From Tritrichomonas musculus (taxonomy: Eukaryota; Parabasalia; Tritrichomonadida; Tritrichomonadidae): 64,000 nucleotides of DNA. Under the pieces are notes generated by a model, which did not search any database, was not told the origin of the DNA, and worked only from the letters and a program-made list of their open reading frames with translations. Positions within the stretch are counted from its first letter, which is position 1; each line of letters starts with the position of its first letter. Both the position numbers and the translations under genes were made by a program. The DNA lies in assembly GCA_039105265.1 (NCBI GenBank), contig JAPFFF010000015.1, forward strand, positions 2,728,001-2,792,000. Direction: 5' to 3'. This document shows positions 16,345-25,643 of the stretch, piece after piece.

Positions 16345-19167
16345 ATGCAAGATTACCAATTACTTGATCAAGTGGGTGAAGGTTCATTTGGTCGTGTTTT
16401 TAAAGCTCGTAAAAAATATACAAGTATGATAGTTGCAATTAAAATGATAAACAAAGTTGGACAAACATCAGATGATTTAACTTCATTCCGTAGAGAAATC
16501 GATATTCTTCGACGTGTTGATCATCCTCATATTATGCGAATGATTGATGTTTTTGAAACAGATACAGAATTTTGCGTTGTTTCTGAATTTGGTTGTGGTG
16601 ATCTTTTTCAGGCAGTTCAGGATCGAAATTTATCCGAAAGGTCTCTTCGTAACATTGCAGCACAATTGGTTTCCGCTCTTTGTTATCTACACGACCAACA
16701 CATTATACACCGCGATCTTAAACCTCAAAATGTATTAATTGTTTCAAAAAAAATAGTTAAAATTTGTGATTTTGGATTTGCACGAGCATTATCTACAACC
16801 ACACTTGTTTTGACATCAATTAAGGGTACTCCCCTTTACATGGCGCCAGAACTTGTTCAAGAACATCCATATGATGAAAAGGTTGATGTATGGTCGCTTG
16901 GCGTTATTTTATTTGAACTTTTTTTTGGTACTCCTCCTTTTGTAGCATCGTCATTATACAAGCTTATTCCAATGATTATTGGAAATCCTGTTATTTTTCC
17001 TGGGCCAATATCAGAAAAGTTTAAATCATTTCTAACCATGATGCTACAAAAAGATCCCAAACGAAGAGCTTCATGCAAGGAACTTCAATCACATCCTTTC
17101 ATATCAAAAGTCAAATTATCCAAATTTGTTGATACAGATTATATTATTAAAAAGAAAATGTTTGATGAAGCTTTAAGTGAAGCTTTTACAGGAAATTCTT
17201 TTTCACCTTCAAGAAAGTCTCTTTCAGATCCTTTATTGATTTTGAAAGCACCATATTCATATACAGATGATAAAATATTTTCAGCTATTTTTAAAATTCA
17301 AGAAAAGAACTGTGAACCAGATTCACCTTTAGTAGCAGCATTTATATCCAATTTCAATAGATTTATTCAAAAACCAAAAACTCTTTCTACAGCATTAGCA
17401 ACAGCTTCGTTCATTATGAAGAAAGATCCAAGCTTTTCACCAAAATTTATTTCAGGAATTGAAATTCTTGGAATTAAAAATTTACCAATGTCGTCTGTTG
17501 AATTTTATACATATTCACTATGCATTCCATATGCTGAAAACATGGTAAATAACAAGAAAAACAAAATTGATCTAAAATTAGATTCATCAAAGTCAAAGAT
17601 ATTACGAGATATCTTACTTGGGTTTTTATTTACACCGGATTCCGTAGATATTGGAGAAATTTATTCTTTCATTTCTTTTTTAGCACAAAATTCGGAGCCT
17701 TTTTTACTTTCAATTGAACCGAGTTTTGTTGCTAATGTTACATCTGTTGTTATTATGCATCCTTCTCCTCTTGTTAAAGCTGCCTCACTCTGCATTATAG
17801 CACGTATTGTTAGCAAAAACAAAGAAGCTACTCAATATATTTTACCAAAAAAACAATTTTTAGAAGCATTGAAAAAATTAATATCAATCAACCCTGGTGA
17901 TATTCCTCTTTTTTGCGTTTTTTCTTCAGTTTTATCATTTTTAAGTTTAACACTTCAATATTTCGATGATTTTGAATTTGATTTGAATGAAATATTTAAA
18001 GTAGAGAGAGTTAGATCTCTATTGAATTGCGGATCATATAAACCTACTACTGAAGCTCAACTATTATCGTATATTTCAATCATTGCATCTCCATTTACTC
18101 ATATTCCGTTAACCAATCAACTGAATGAAGTTTGCATGAAGAAGATTGAATCTCTATTACCATTTCATCAGAAAACTTTTTTAAAGCGCTTCTTTAAGCT
18201 TCCATTTGATCAAATATCGCCTCTTGTTTCAAAATATGTCATTCCATTAATAGAAAACCCATCAATGTGCGATTATATATCCAATTTGATGATTGACATT
18301 TTTAAGAAGAATACTTCAAAAAGCGCGTCAATCGCAATGGATTTGGTTGATAATGACATTTTAATCAAGATGTCTAATGCAATTAAATCAAAAAATGATC
18401 CAAATTCAATGTATGTTCTTTTTGCTTTAGTTATTGCTTCCTTTTCAAAACCTTATCAAAAATTGATTGATCAAGCCCCAATTTATCTTGAAGCTCTTTT
18501 ATCAAGCCATTCATCAATAGAAACTTCTTTGAGTGTTTCATCACACTTAGCAAAACTTTCTCATAGTTTTATTAGACCAATTTTTGAATATGGAGGCTTA
18601 ATTGTTGCTGAAGTAGCCCTCCGTAATCCATCCGGCGTTATCACCACTAGGGCATCAATATTAATCGGTAATATATGCAGACAAGCTTCCTTACCATCTC
18701 ATTCAGCAGTAACAATAATACCATTACTTCTCGAACAAATGCGTTCTACACTAAAAGAATGCCCGAGATGGGCTACTTATGCTGTCGGTAACGCTATCTT
18801 TCAAAATCCAGATTTGGCTGAATACTTAATACACAATATTTCACCTGTTGTTCGTCTTTTAAGATCAAAAGATCTAAAGACAATTGAAAATGTTGCTGGG
18901 ATTCTAGGAAATATTGTTAAAAAATCCGACAAATTTTTAAATGATCTGATTCATGAAAATGTTTTGTTGGCTTTGGTTGATTCTTTGGATTCGAAGACAG
19001 AAATTGCAGAGAAAATGATCAGCCCCATCTCGACATTCTGCCAGTATGAAGAAGCTCGCAATTTCTTAAAGAAGATCAACGCTGCTGAAAAAATTCAAAA
19101 ATTTTCAGAATCTTCAAATGAAAATGTTCAAAAAGCAGCTCAATCTATATTAAAATGTTTGGAATAG
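16345..19167 (+). CDS. Fused/STK36-type protein kinase
   Basis: This encodes a 940-residue protein with an N-terminal kinase (about 1-254) strikingly like Fused/STK36 of the ULK group: GEGSFGRVFKARKK at 11-24, AIK lysine K33, HRDLKPQN from 122, CDFGFARA with the diagnostic LVLTSIKGTPLYMAPEL activation segment, and VDVWSLGVILFEL. The remaining ~680 residues are helical, non-repetitive in sequence and consistent with an ARM/HEAT-like solenoid, as in STK36. In animals and plants Fused kinases act in Hedgehog signalling, cytokinesis or, most relevant here, construction of the central-pair apparatus of motile cilia; a flagellar role in this flagellate is inference. All catalytic residues are intact. 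A TTG lies one codon upstream; the ATG at 16345 is used. Another ATG eight bases earlier opens only a two-codon frame. Confidence 0.92.
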   Translation: MQDYQLLDQVGEGSFGRVFKARKKYTSMIVAIKMINKVGQTSDDLTSFRREIDILRRVDHPHIMRMIDVFETDTEFCVVSEFGCGDLFQAVQDRNLSERSLRNIAAQLVSALCYLHDQHIIHRDLKPQNVLIVSKKIVKICDFGFARALSTTTLVLTSIKGTPLYMAPELVQEHPYDEKVDVWSLGVILFELFFGTPPFVASSLYKLIPMIIGNPVIFPGPISEKFKSFLTMMLQKDPKRRASCKELQSHPFISKVKLSKFVDTDYIIKKKMFDEALSEAFTGNSFSPSRKSLSDPLLILKAPYSYTDDKIFSAIFKIQEKNCEPDSPLVAAFISNFNRFIQKPKTLSTALATASFIMKKDPSFSPKFISGIEILGIKNLPMSSVEFYTYSLCIPYAENMVNNKKNKIDLKLDSSKSKILRDILLGFLFTPDSVDIGEIYSFISFLAQNSEPFLLSIEPSFVANVTSVVIMHPSPLVKAASLCIIARIVSKNKEATQYILPKKQFLEALKKLISINPGDIPLFCVFSSVLSFLSLTLQYFDDFEFDLNEIFKVERVRSLLNCGSYKPTTEAQLLSYISIIASPFTHIPLTNQLNEVCMKKIESLLPFHQKTFLKRFFKLPFDQISPLVSKYVIPLIENPSMCDYISNLMIDIFKKNTSKSASIAMDLVDNDILIKMSNAIKSKNDPNSMYVLFALVIASFSKPYQKLIDQAPIYLEALLSSHSSIETSLSVSSHLAKLSHSFIRPIFEYGGLIVAEVALRNPSGVITTRASILIGNICRQASLPSHSAVTIIPLLLEQMRSTLKECPRWATYAVGNAIFQNPDLAEYLIHNISPVVRLLRSKDLKTIENVAGILGNIVKKSDKFLNDLIHENVLLALVDSLDSKTEIAEKMISPISTFCQYEEARNFLKKINAAEKIQKFSESSNENVQKAAQSILKCLE

Positions 19168-19536
19168 ATAAAAAATAGTAATAATATATAAAATTTTTTT
19201 ATTTTGGTTTTTATCATTTAAAGATTGAATATTTTTTTTTATAATTCCAATAAAGCAATCTATTTTATGCATAGAAAAGTTCATTAGAACATATACTTTT
19301 TTATTAAAAAGTAGTTCTTTGCTTGATTATTTAATCAATATCAACAATATCAGGACTCATGAGTGAATATAAAAACATTTTAGTAAAAAATTGTTTTGGT
19401 TGCTTTTTATTGTTTATTAAATAACAATGTTGAGAAAAAAATACATCCAGAATGTTAATTTAACTGTGATAATAGATTTTTTAGTCATTAAATATAAATA
19501 AGAATTTAATAAATATCGGATTTCTTTCTTTTTGAT
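19168..19536. other. Spacer between convergent genes
   Basis: This A/T-rich 3' region lies between the STK36-like gene and the lectin gene, which converge. It contains no recognisable gene or repeat. Confidence 0.4.
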
Positions 19537-20844
19537 TTAATCAACCTTGATGAATCCGTGTGTCTTATGTCGCTTATACATGAAGAATATAACATAACCG
19601 ATAATTTCAAGTATCATAATATAAAACAAAAATTTGGAAATTTTTGAATCATTAGCTTCATTTGTCATACTAACACTTTGTTGTAAAGAAGTCTGATTCA
19701 AATCTTGCAAATTGATAGATTTAGCAAAACTCAAGCATTCATTTTCAAGATTTTTTAATGACTGCTTTGTCTCCATTGATAAATCGAGTAATTGTGTTTT
19801 TAAATATCCCCAGAGATCATTCATATCAAGTTTAGTTTCATCAAATTTGTCAAATGCCAAATCGATTTTTTTCATTGCTTTTGTGATTGTGGTTTCAATA
19901 TATGAATTAATAAATGCTTTTAACTGTAAAACAGAAACCGTATCTGATCCACGTTCTTCTGCTTCTTTGATTAGTTTGAAGGCATCTTTGATATCATAAG
20001 TACCGCCATTTACTGTGTTTTTGTGATTTGTTGCGTCTTCATTATATTTTAACATATTGACCATTTTAGCTCTTCTTTCTTGTTTCATAGTTCTGCGAAC
20101 ATCAACGGCTGCTTCAATAACCTTTCGATTTTTTGCTGATATGTCATAATCAAATTCTTTTTGGGTATATGCTGACAATGCAAATGTTCTGATTGAATAG
20201 AGATCATTATTATCATAGTAAAGAGAAGAACCTGTTATAGCTGAAAAAGTGAAATAGCCATAATCTAATAATGAATTATTTGTCAAATGAAAACATTCTT
20301 CATAGTACCCTGTACCAAGATCAGAAGCATGATCAACTTTTAATGTTTTGCCTTTCTTAGTGATTCTAAGTCTGAATGGATCGGTTGTATTCCTAAGTTT
20401 TATATATCCAAGGGGTTTACAGTCATTGAAATCAATAACTTGATTTTCGTTATTAAGGAAGAAAATAGGTGAACGTCCTTTGCTATCTGTTTTTGATGTG
20501 TTAACCCATACGCAAAATCCAGTATACTGGAGAAGCATTTCTGGACAAACTTCTTTGGTGAAATAAAACCAAAAACCTTCACCACCACGATATCTATTAT
20601 TGAAAGCTTTTATTTCGACTTCAAATTGCCAATCGGTAAAAAGCGTTGGAACTCTTTGGCAAAGAGATCCATAATCACCGTCAATTGTTGATGTTAAACG
20701 AATATATTTTTTCATATTTGCAGCAGAACCTCTTAAGGTCCAGTTTCCAATTTCTGATATATTAGTAAATTCGAATGGGGGGACAACGCTATATCGATTT
20801 TCGAGAGATAATGAAGATTGTAGAAAGAGAGAGATTAAAAACAT
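19537..20844 (-). CDS. L-type lectin cargo receptor (ERGIC-53/VIP36-like)
   Basis: This is a 435-residue type I membrane protein of the early secretory pathway. It has a short hydrophobic signal sequence (about 1-15), an L-type lectin domain (about 18-235) with recognisable blocks such as GGEGFWFYFT, GFCVWVNTS and FRLRITKKGKTLKVD, then a long charged stalk predicted to be helical/coiled (about 240-400) and one membrane segment (about 406-424). The cytosolic tail is YKRHKTHGFIKVD-like and short; it lacks the double-Phe or dilysine end of ERGIC-53, though basic residues follow the membrane. Family members bind high-mannose glycans on cargo and carry it between ER and Golgi. The overall order matches LMAN1-like proteins better than VIP36 because of the stalk. 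The ATG is well placed before the signal sequence. Confidence 0.88.
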   Translation of the reverse strand: MFLISLFLQSSLSLENRYSVVPPFEFTNISEIGNWTLRGSAANMKKYIRLTSTIDGDYGSLCQRVPTLFTDWQFEVEIKAFNNRYRGGEGFWFYFTKEVCPEMLLQYTGFCVWVNTSKTDSKGRSPIFFLNNENQVIDFNDCKPLGYIKLRNTTDPFRLRITKKGKTLKVDHASDLGTGYYEECFHLTNNSLLDYGYFTFSAITGSSLYYDNNDLYSIRTFALSAYTQKEFDYDISAKNRKVIEAAVDVRRTMKQERRAKMVNMLKYNEDATNHKNTVNGGTYDIKDAFKLIKEAEERGSDTVSVLQLKAFINSYIETTITKAMKKIDLAFDKFDETKLDMNDLWGYLKTQLLDLSMETKQSLKNLENECLSFAKSINLQDLNQTSLQQSVSMTNEANDSKISKFLFYIMILEIIGYVIFFMYKRHKTHGFIKVD

Positions 20845-21123
20845 TTGGCTAGAAAGATTGATTGAATTTTGATCGTATAGGTTAACCTGAAAATCTGTAT
20901 TTCAATTCAAACAAAAAATTAAAATATATTGAAAGAACTAATGGAAACAAGACAAAACTTTATAGTTTTTATTATATAAACAAATTATTTTATATCATTT
21001 TTATTAAGCAAGTGGATAGAATGGATTTCTATTCATCTGTCAACATGAATAGAAAAAAGGTCAATACTGTTTGAGTTTGACCTTACTTGAAATATAATAT
21101 TTTCAAATTTTTGAGAATTATTG
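20845..21123. promoter_or_regulatory. Divergent promoter with a short inverted repeat
   Basis: The 279-base region upstream of two divergent genes (lectin, minus; Kae1, plus) contains an inverted repeat with perfect 8-bp arms, AAGGTCAA at 21057-21064 and TTGACCTT at 21077-21084, about 40 bases before the Kae1 ATG. It could be a binding site for a dimeric regulator or a hairpin in the leader. This is suggestive only. Confidence 0.25.
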
Positions 21124-22104
21124 ATGAGAATTCTAGGTATCGAAAGCAGTGCAAACAAAGTTGGAATTGGAATAGTTGCAGAAGATGGAACAATATTTGC
21201 AAATGTTAGAAAGACTTTTTGTGGCCCTCCAGGTGAAGGATTTCGACCTTCAGAAACAGCCGATCATCATCGATCTAAAATACTTGGACTTGTTAAAGAA
21301 GCTTTTGAAGTATCAAAATTGACTCCACGTGATATTACAGCTATTGCATACACAATGGGCCCTGGAATGGGATCACCACTTGAAGTAGGAGCTATTGTTG
21401 CTCGAACTCTTGCTCAATTATGGGAAGTTCCCCTTATTCCAGTTAATCATTGCGTTGCTCACATCGAAATGGGAAGAGTTGTAACTCATGCTAAACATCC
21501 AGTTGTCCTTTATGTATCTGGTGGTAATACCCAAGTTATTGCACGTAGTGGTGGAAGATATAATATTTTTGGTGAGACTCTTGATATTGCTGCTGGCAAT
21601 TGTATTGATAGATTTGCTCGTCTTGTTGGACTACCTAATGATCCAGCTCCAGGATATAATGTTGAAAAGGCTGCAGAAAAAGGGAAAAATTACATTAAGC
21701 TCCCTTATTTGGTCAAAGGTATGGACGTATCTTTTTCAGGTATTTTGACATCAGTTGAAGAACTCGTTGGAAAATATTCAGTTGAAGACCTATGCTACTC
21801 TGTTCAAGAAACATGTTTTGCAATGTTAACTGAAATTACTGAACGTGCATTAGCTCATTGTGAAAGTTCAGAAGTATTGATTGTTGGCGGAGTTGCATGC
21901 AATTGTAGATTACAGAAAATGGTTGGAGATATGGCTAAAATGAGAGGAGCTTCGGTATGTGCAATGGATGAGAGATATTGTATCGATAATGGAGCAATGA
22001 TTGCATATACGGGATCATTAATGATAAATAGAGCTATTCCAATAAGTGAAGCTAAAATAGTCCAGAGATATAGAACTGATGAAGTTACTGTTGATTGGGA
22101 ATAA
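21124..22104 (+). CDS. KAE1: Kae1/OSGEP, KEOPS tRNA t6A synthase subunit
   Basis: This 326-residue protein is the catalytic subunit of the KEOPS complex, which transfers the threonylcarbamoyl group to A37 of ANN-decoding tRNAs. It has the ASKHA ATPase fold. The N-terminal block [15 protein letters not shown], the [11 protein letters not shown] loop, the metal-binding HCVAH motif (H109 and H113, the same numbers as in human OSGEP), [11 protein letters not shown] and the C-terminal [12 protein letters not shown] are all present. Length and gap-free alignment mark it as the cytosolic archaeal/eukaryal form rather than the organellar Qri7/TsaD form, which would carry a targeting extension. An in-frame TTG lies just before the ATG at 21124. 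It is divergently arranged with the lectin gene. Confidence 0.97.
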   Translation: MRILGIESSANKVGIGIVAEDGTIFANVRKTFCGPPGEGFRPSETADHHRSKILGLVKEAFEVSKLTPRDITAIAYTMGPGMGSPLEVGAIVARTLAQLWEVPLIPVNHCVAHIEMGRVVTHAKHPVVLYVSGGNTQVIARSGGRYNIFGETLDIAAGNCIDRFARLVGLPNDPAPGYNVEKAAEKGKNYIKLPYLVKGMDVSFSGILTSVEELVGKYSVEDLCYSVQETCFAMLTEITERALAHCESSEVLIVGGVACNCRLQKMVGDMAKMRGASVCAMDERYCIDNGAMIAYTGSLMINRAIPISEAKIVQRYRTDEVTVDWE

Positions 22105-22290
22105 TCTTTTTTTTTTTTTACGTTTAATTTGTTTCAAAAATTAATAAATATATTAAGAGCATTATTCCATTTTCGAGATTTTCTTTTATGAACAGTAATT
22201 ATATATGAAATAAAGAACAAAAAATTTTAATTACAATTAGATTTAACAAACAAATATAACTAAAAATAAAAAATATAACGCACATTAGGA

Positions 22291-23235
22291 TTAATGAGAT
22301 AAAGCCACTTGCTTCATAACAAAAGATAAATTTAATCCATCTACTTTCACTCTCGTTACAATACCAGAAGAAGAGATAACAACAGCATTATTTTCGTCTT
22401 GAAAGGACATTTCTACATGAGGAGAAGTCTCAATATGCAATTTACTACATGATTTACAGGGATTTTCTTCTGATGATCGTTTTTCTTGAGTGTTGAAAAG
22501 ATGTAATGTACCTTTTGTACTTAGCACAAGCAATTTTTTATTGCAAGGTGAAAAGCACATTGCTAAAATCTGAGATCTAAGATTTCCACGTCTAAAAACG
22601 CAAAGAATAGCTCCATTTATCACATCAAATACTCTAATTAAAGTTCCTTGCTCACTTGCAGTGGCAATCATTTTGCAATCTGGAGAGAATTTTATGCATG
22701 TTATTGGATGCAAATGCGCAGAAACTAAAATAGGAATGCTATTTTCATTTTTGGTAAATATTTGAATGGCTCCTGGCGTTAAGCCACAAATTGCAAATTT
22801 TGGATTTTCCTCACTGAATGACACATCACAGGCACCAGCAATATTTTGAAAAGTTATTTGCTCTAATCCATTTAATGTTTTCTTTTGAATATCGTAAAGA
22901 CAAACAGAGTCTGTTAAAACAACAACAAGGACAGTTTTACGAATGCAAACACATCGAACAATTTTTGTAAATTCCAATTCTTTGTCCATTTCATCATAAA
23001 ATGAGTTCCATATATAAACTTTTTGAATTGATGAATTAGGATTAAGAGATTTAACGGCAAACGCAGTTTGAGTTCCATCAAAATTTGTAGATATACATGT
23101 TAAAGTAAAATTAATAAAATCTTTCTTGAATTTTAATTGAAGAGGATTTATGCTGTAAATTGAAAAGCCATGCTCAAAGGCAAAAGCAAAGTATTTTGTA
23201 CCTTCTGCAATTGATATAGAAACAATATCTGTCAT
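22291..23235 (-). CDS. PROPPIN (ATG18/WIPI-like) WD40 protein
   Basis: This is a 314-residue seven-bladed WD-repeat protein of the PROPPIN family, which binds PI3P and PI(3,5)P2 and serves autophagosome formation. Diagnostic features are the blade containing HLHPITCIKFSPDCKMIATA followed by SEQGTLIRVFD and the FRRG phosphoinositide-binding motif at about residue 212. The size is close to the WIPI3/4 (WDR45) group. The loop that inserts into membranes (blade 6) is short and Cys/Ser-rich here (about residues 245-265: RSSEENPCKSCSK). The frame continues upstream to a TTG at 23271; the ATG at 23235 gives the normal family start MTDIVSISIAEG. It lies tail-to-tail with Kae1. Confidence 0.9.
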   Translation of the reverse strand: MTDIVSISIAEGTKYFAFAFEHGFSIYSINPLQLKFKKDFINFTLTCISTNFDGTQTAFAVKSLNPNSSIQKVYIWNSFYDEMDKELEFTKIVRCVCIRKTVLVVVLTDSVCLYDIQKKTLNGLEQITFQNIAGACDVSFSEENPKFAICGLTPGAIQIFTKNENSIPILVSAHLHPITCIKFSPDCKMIATASEQGTLIRVFDVINGAILCVFRRGNLRSQILAMCFSPCNKKLLVLSTKGTLHLFNTQEKRSSEENPCKSCSKLHIETSPHVEMSFQDENNAVVISSSGIVTRVKVDGLNLSFVMKQVALSH

Positions 23236-23665
23236 TTTGCAATATTGATTTGGAGTTAATAAGAAATTCAAAAAATTTTATTTGAATGAATGATGTTTTT
23301 TTTTAAATTATTGAAAAAAACTTTTATTATCTTATTATTATCAATTTAAAATAGTAATCTGTTTCTTTTATAAATTTCAATACTCAGTATAAATGTTATT
23401 TTATCATTTATATTTATAATAGTACATTTAAAAAATTGCAAAAAATATGTTTTAAAAAAATTCTATAAAAAGAAATTTAAATAATATACCAAGTTGCATA
23501 AACTAGCGAGATAGAAAAAACATAGAATTGTTCTCATGCAAATAGAATTTATCTTATTAAATAAATGATTTCTATTTGCTATTGAAAAATTCAATTATTA
23601 CTTGCCCAAATATCGATTTAAAATCAATTAACGTACACTAAAATATACAATTTTTTAAATAAATT
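23236..23665. other. AT-rich divergent region
   Basis: This A/T-rich shared upstream region contains no recognised element. It was scanned for a missing first exon of the coiled-coil gene (a GTATGT donor); none was seen. Confidence 0.4.
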
Positions 23666-25099
23666 GTGAATTTACTGAATAAGGAAGGTGCCGGCAATAG
23701 CAGCTCCAACGATGTTACTTCTCATAATTCGATAAGGGTTTTCAAAGAAAAAAAGCAAAATATCTCGATTTTGAATTTTAGTCGTCAATCACAAAATGTA
23801 ATTTTTACTGAACCTGCTACAATCGAAGCAATTAAACGTCTTGGATTTGAAATGTCGGAATTTAATTTTATACCACTTGAATCTTTTGATTCAAAAACTT
23901 CAGATTCTGATTTAACAGAGAAATTTTATCAGCGCTATCTTGCTAAAAGGCAAAAAATGATAGAGCAAACAATAAAAATGAGAGCGTCAATTATTGATGA
24001 ACAAAAATACCCAATACCAGTTTCTCCAGTTGTGCGTAGAGAACTAATGTGTTTAAAAAAGCAACAAGAGCAGCTCGAACAAATTGATGATAAATCAAAT
24101 TTTGCATTTAGAAAGCTAGCTCTAAATAGACTTCACGATTTACTGCGATATCAAAATGATCTTGATCAGAATCAAAGAACAACTGATAAATTCAGAGATA
24201 TTGATGAAGTTAATGCAGTCACGTCTCAGTTTATTGCAGATATTCGTTCAAATGAAAATGAAAAGCCTAGAAATTATTTTTTGCCCAATATAAATGAATA
24301 TAATTATAAGCCAACCCCACCACAGAATTCATTCAGAAAACAACCAAATGTTGCGCCTACAAATATGAAAGAAACTAGAGCATCTCAATTTCAAAAGATA
24401 CGTTCAGCTCATTTTCAAAGAGAGGAAAGGACAAACATAGTCAATGAAAGGAAAGCATTAATTGATCAGAAAAATCACGAATTTTATACTCGAAAAATTC
24501 AAGAAAAAGAAGAAAGATTCAAAATATCTTCAGCTGCATATAAAGATGCATTTAATGATCATTTGAGAAGTAAAAGAAAAATGCTTAAAAGTCGAGCAAA
24601 ATCTGCAAAAATCCGAAAAGAAGAATTAATTCAAAAACAAATGGATGATACTTATGAATCATATAAAAACTCGCAGATGAAAGCTGAACAAAGACTAATT
24701 GAAATAAATCATCAAAAAGCCTGCAATGCAGCCATTAGAAAACATAGAGATGAAGAAAAAACAGAGAAAATCAAGCATTCTTATAGTGCAAAAAATTATG
24801 AAAATGAAATGAAAAGGAAGCAAATCAAAGAGGATAATTTTGGAATTAAAAAAATTGAAGAAGAAGAAAAAATGGTTAAGACAGAAAAGACAGGCGCTAA
24901 TCTAAGAATCAGTCAAAAGAGAGCGAGACTAAATAAAGCATTCGATCAGCTTAGAGGAATTGATGATTATAATGGTTTAATTAAAATCCAAAAAATTATG
25001 GAATTAAATGATAATCAAATGGATGAGCTTGTTACAACAGCCTATTCAATAGATAGAAGAACTCCTCATAATCGCAAAACAGACGTATTACCATTGTGA
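23666..25099 (+). CDS. Coiled-coil protein, start unresolved
   Basis: This 477-codon frame opens right after a stop at 23660-23662 and its first possible initiator is a GTG at 23666; the first ATG lies only at 23852 (residue 63). The stretch before that ATG looks coding, with IRVFKEKKQNISILNFSR and EPATIEAIKRLGFEMSEF, a pattern I associate with trichomonad coiled-coil proteins, so starting at 23852 would discard a conserved region. A non-ATG start, a lost start codon, or an upstream exon are all possible. The rest (about 110-470) is highly charged, Lys/Glu/Gln-rich and strongly helical, with long coiled coils (RKALIDQKNHEF, KMLKSRAKSAKIRKEEL). Cytoskeletal or flagellar roles are plausible but unproven. 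Confidence 0.7.
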   Translation: MNLLNKEGAGNSSSNDVTSHNSIRVFKEKKQNISILNFSRQSQNVIFTEPATIEAIKRLGFEMSEFNFIPLESFDSKTSDSDLTEKFYQRYLAKRQKMIEQTIKMRASIIDEQKYPIPVSPVVRRELMCLKKQQEQLEQIDDKSNFAFRKLALNRLHDLLRYQNDLDQNQRTTDKFRDIDEVNAVTSQFIADIRSNENEKPRNYFLPNINEYNYKPTPPQNSFRKQPNVAPTNMKETRASQFQKIRSAHFQREERTNIVNERKALIDQKNHEFYTRKIQEKEERFKISSAAYKDAFNDHLRSKRKMLKSRAKSAKIRKEELIQKQMDDTYESYKNSQMKAEQRLIEINHQKACNAAIRKHRDEEKTEKIKHSYSAKNYENEMKRKQIKEDNFGIKKIEEEEKMVKTEKTGANLRISQKRARLNKAFDQLRGIDDYNGLIKIQKIMELNDNQMDELVTTAYSIDRRTPHNRKTDVLPL

Positions 25100-25643
25100 T
25101 ACGCCAAAATAATTTATAAATTTTTCTTTTTTTGTTTGTAAGTAAAAAAGGTAAATATAGTAATAATGATCTTTTATTTATTTTCGAACATATTTCCATC
25201 ATTTTTAATTTTGATATCAATAATGTCAAATGCAAATAAATAAATCATATGATTCATTAATAAAATCTCATATACATTATTTGATATCATAATAACAAAA
25301 TTACCATAACTTAAATCCATATATATGATCATGAAATAACATATCTTTTTTCTTTTTTATAAAAATGAAGGCAATTATTGCTCACATTCTTTCAATGTAA
25401 CGAATATTTCAAAGAATAAAATATTAAAATACTAGTGTAAAAAAAGAAATTTATTTGAAATCAATGAATTTTCTCGCTATGCATTATTTGATAAGAAAAG
25501 TGCGCCATGCTATTACGATAAATATATTTCGTGAATTTTTTTTAAAAAATGTTTTTTGAGATTGCTAAAAAATCAATTTGACATTTCGTTATAACGCTTG
25601 TAAAATAATTTATCAGAAAAATTTCAAATCATTTGTATTCGAA
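25100..25643. other. AT-rich spacer
   Basis: About 540 A/T-rich bases between two plus-strand genes. No gene, RNA or repeat was recognised. Confidence 0.4.

Noticed and set aside
13037-19167. Kinase at 16345 as the downstream half of the broken kinase at 13037
   Set aside because: The gene at 16345 has its own complete N-lobe and belongs to a different kinase family (STK36-like).
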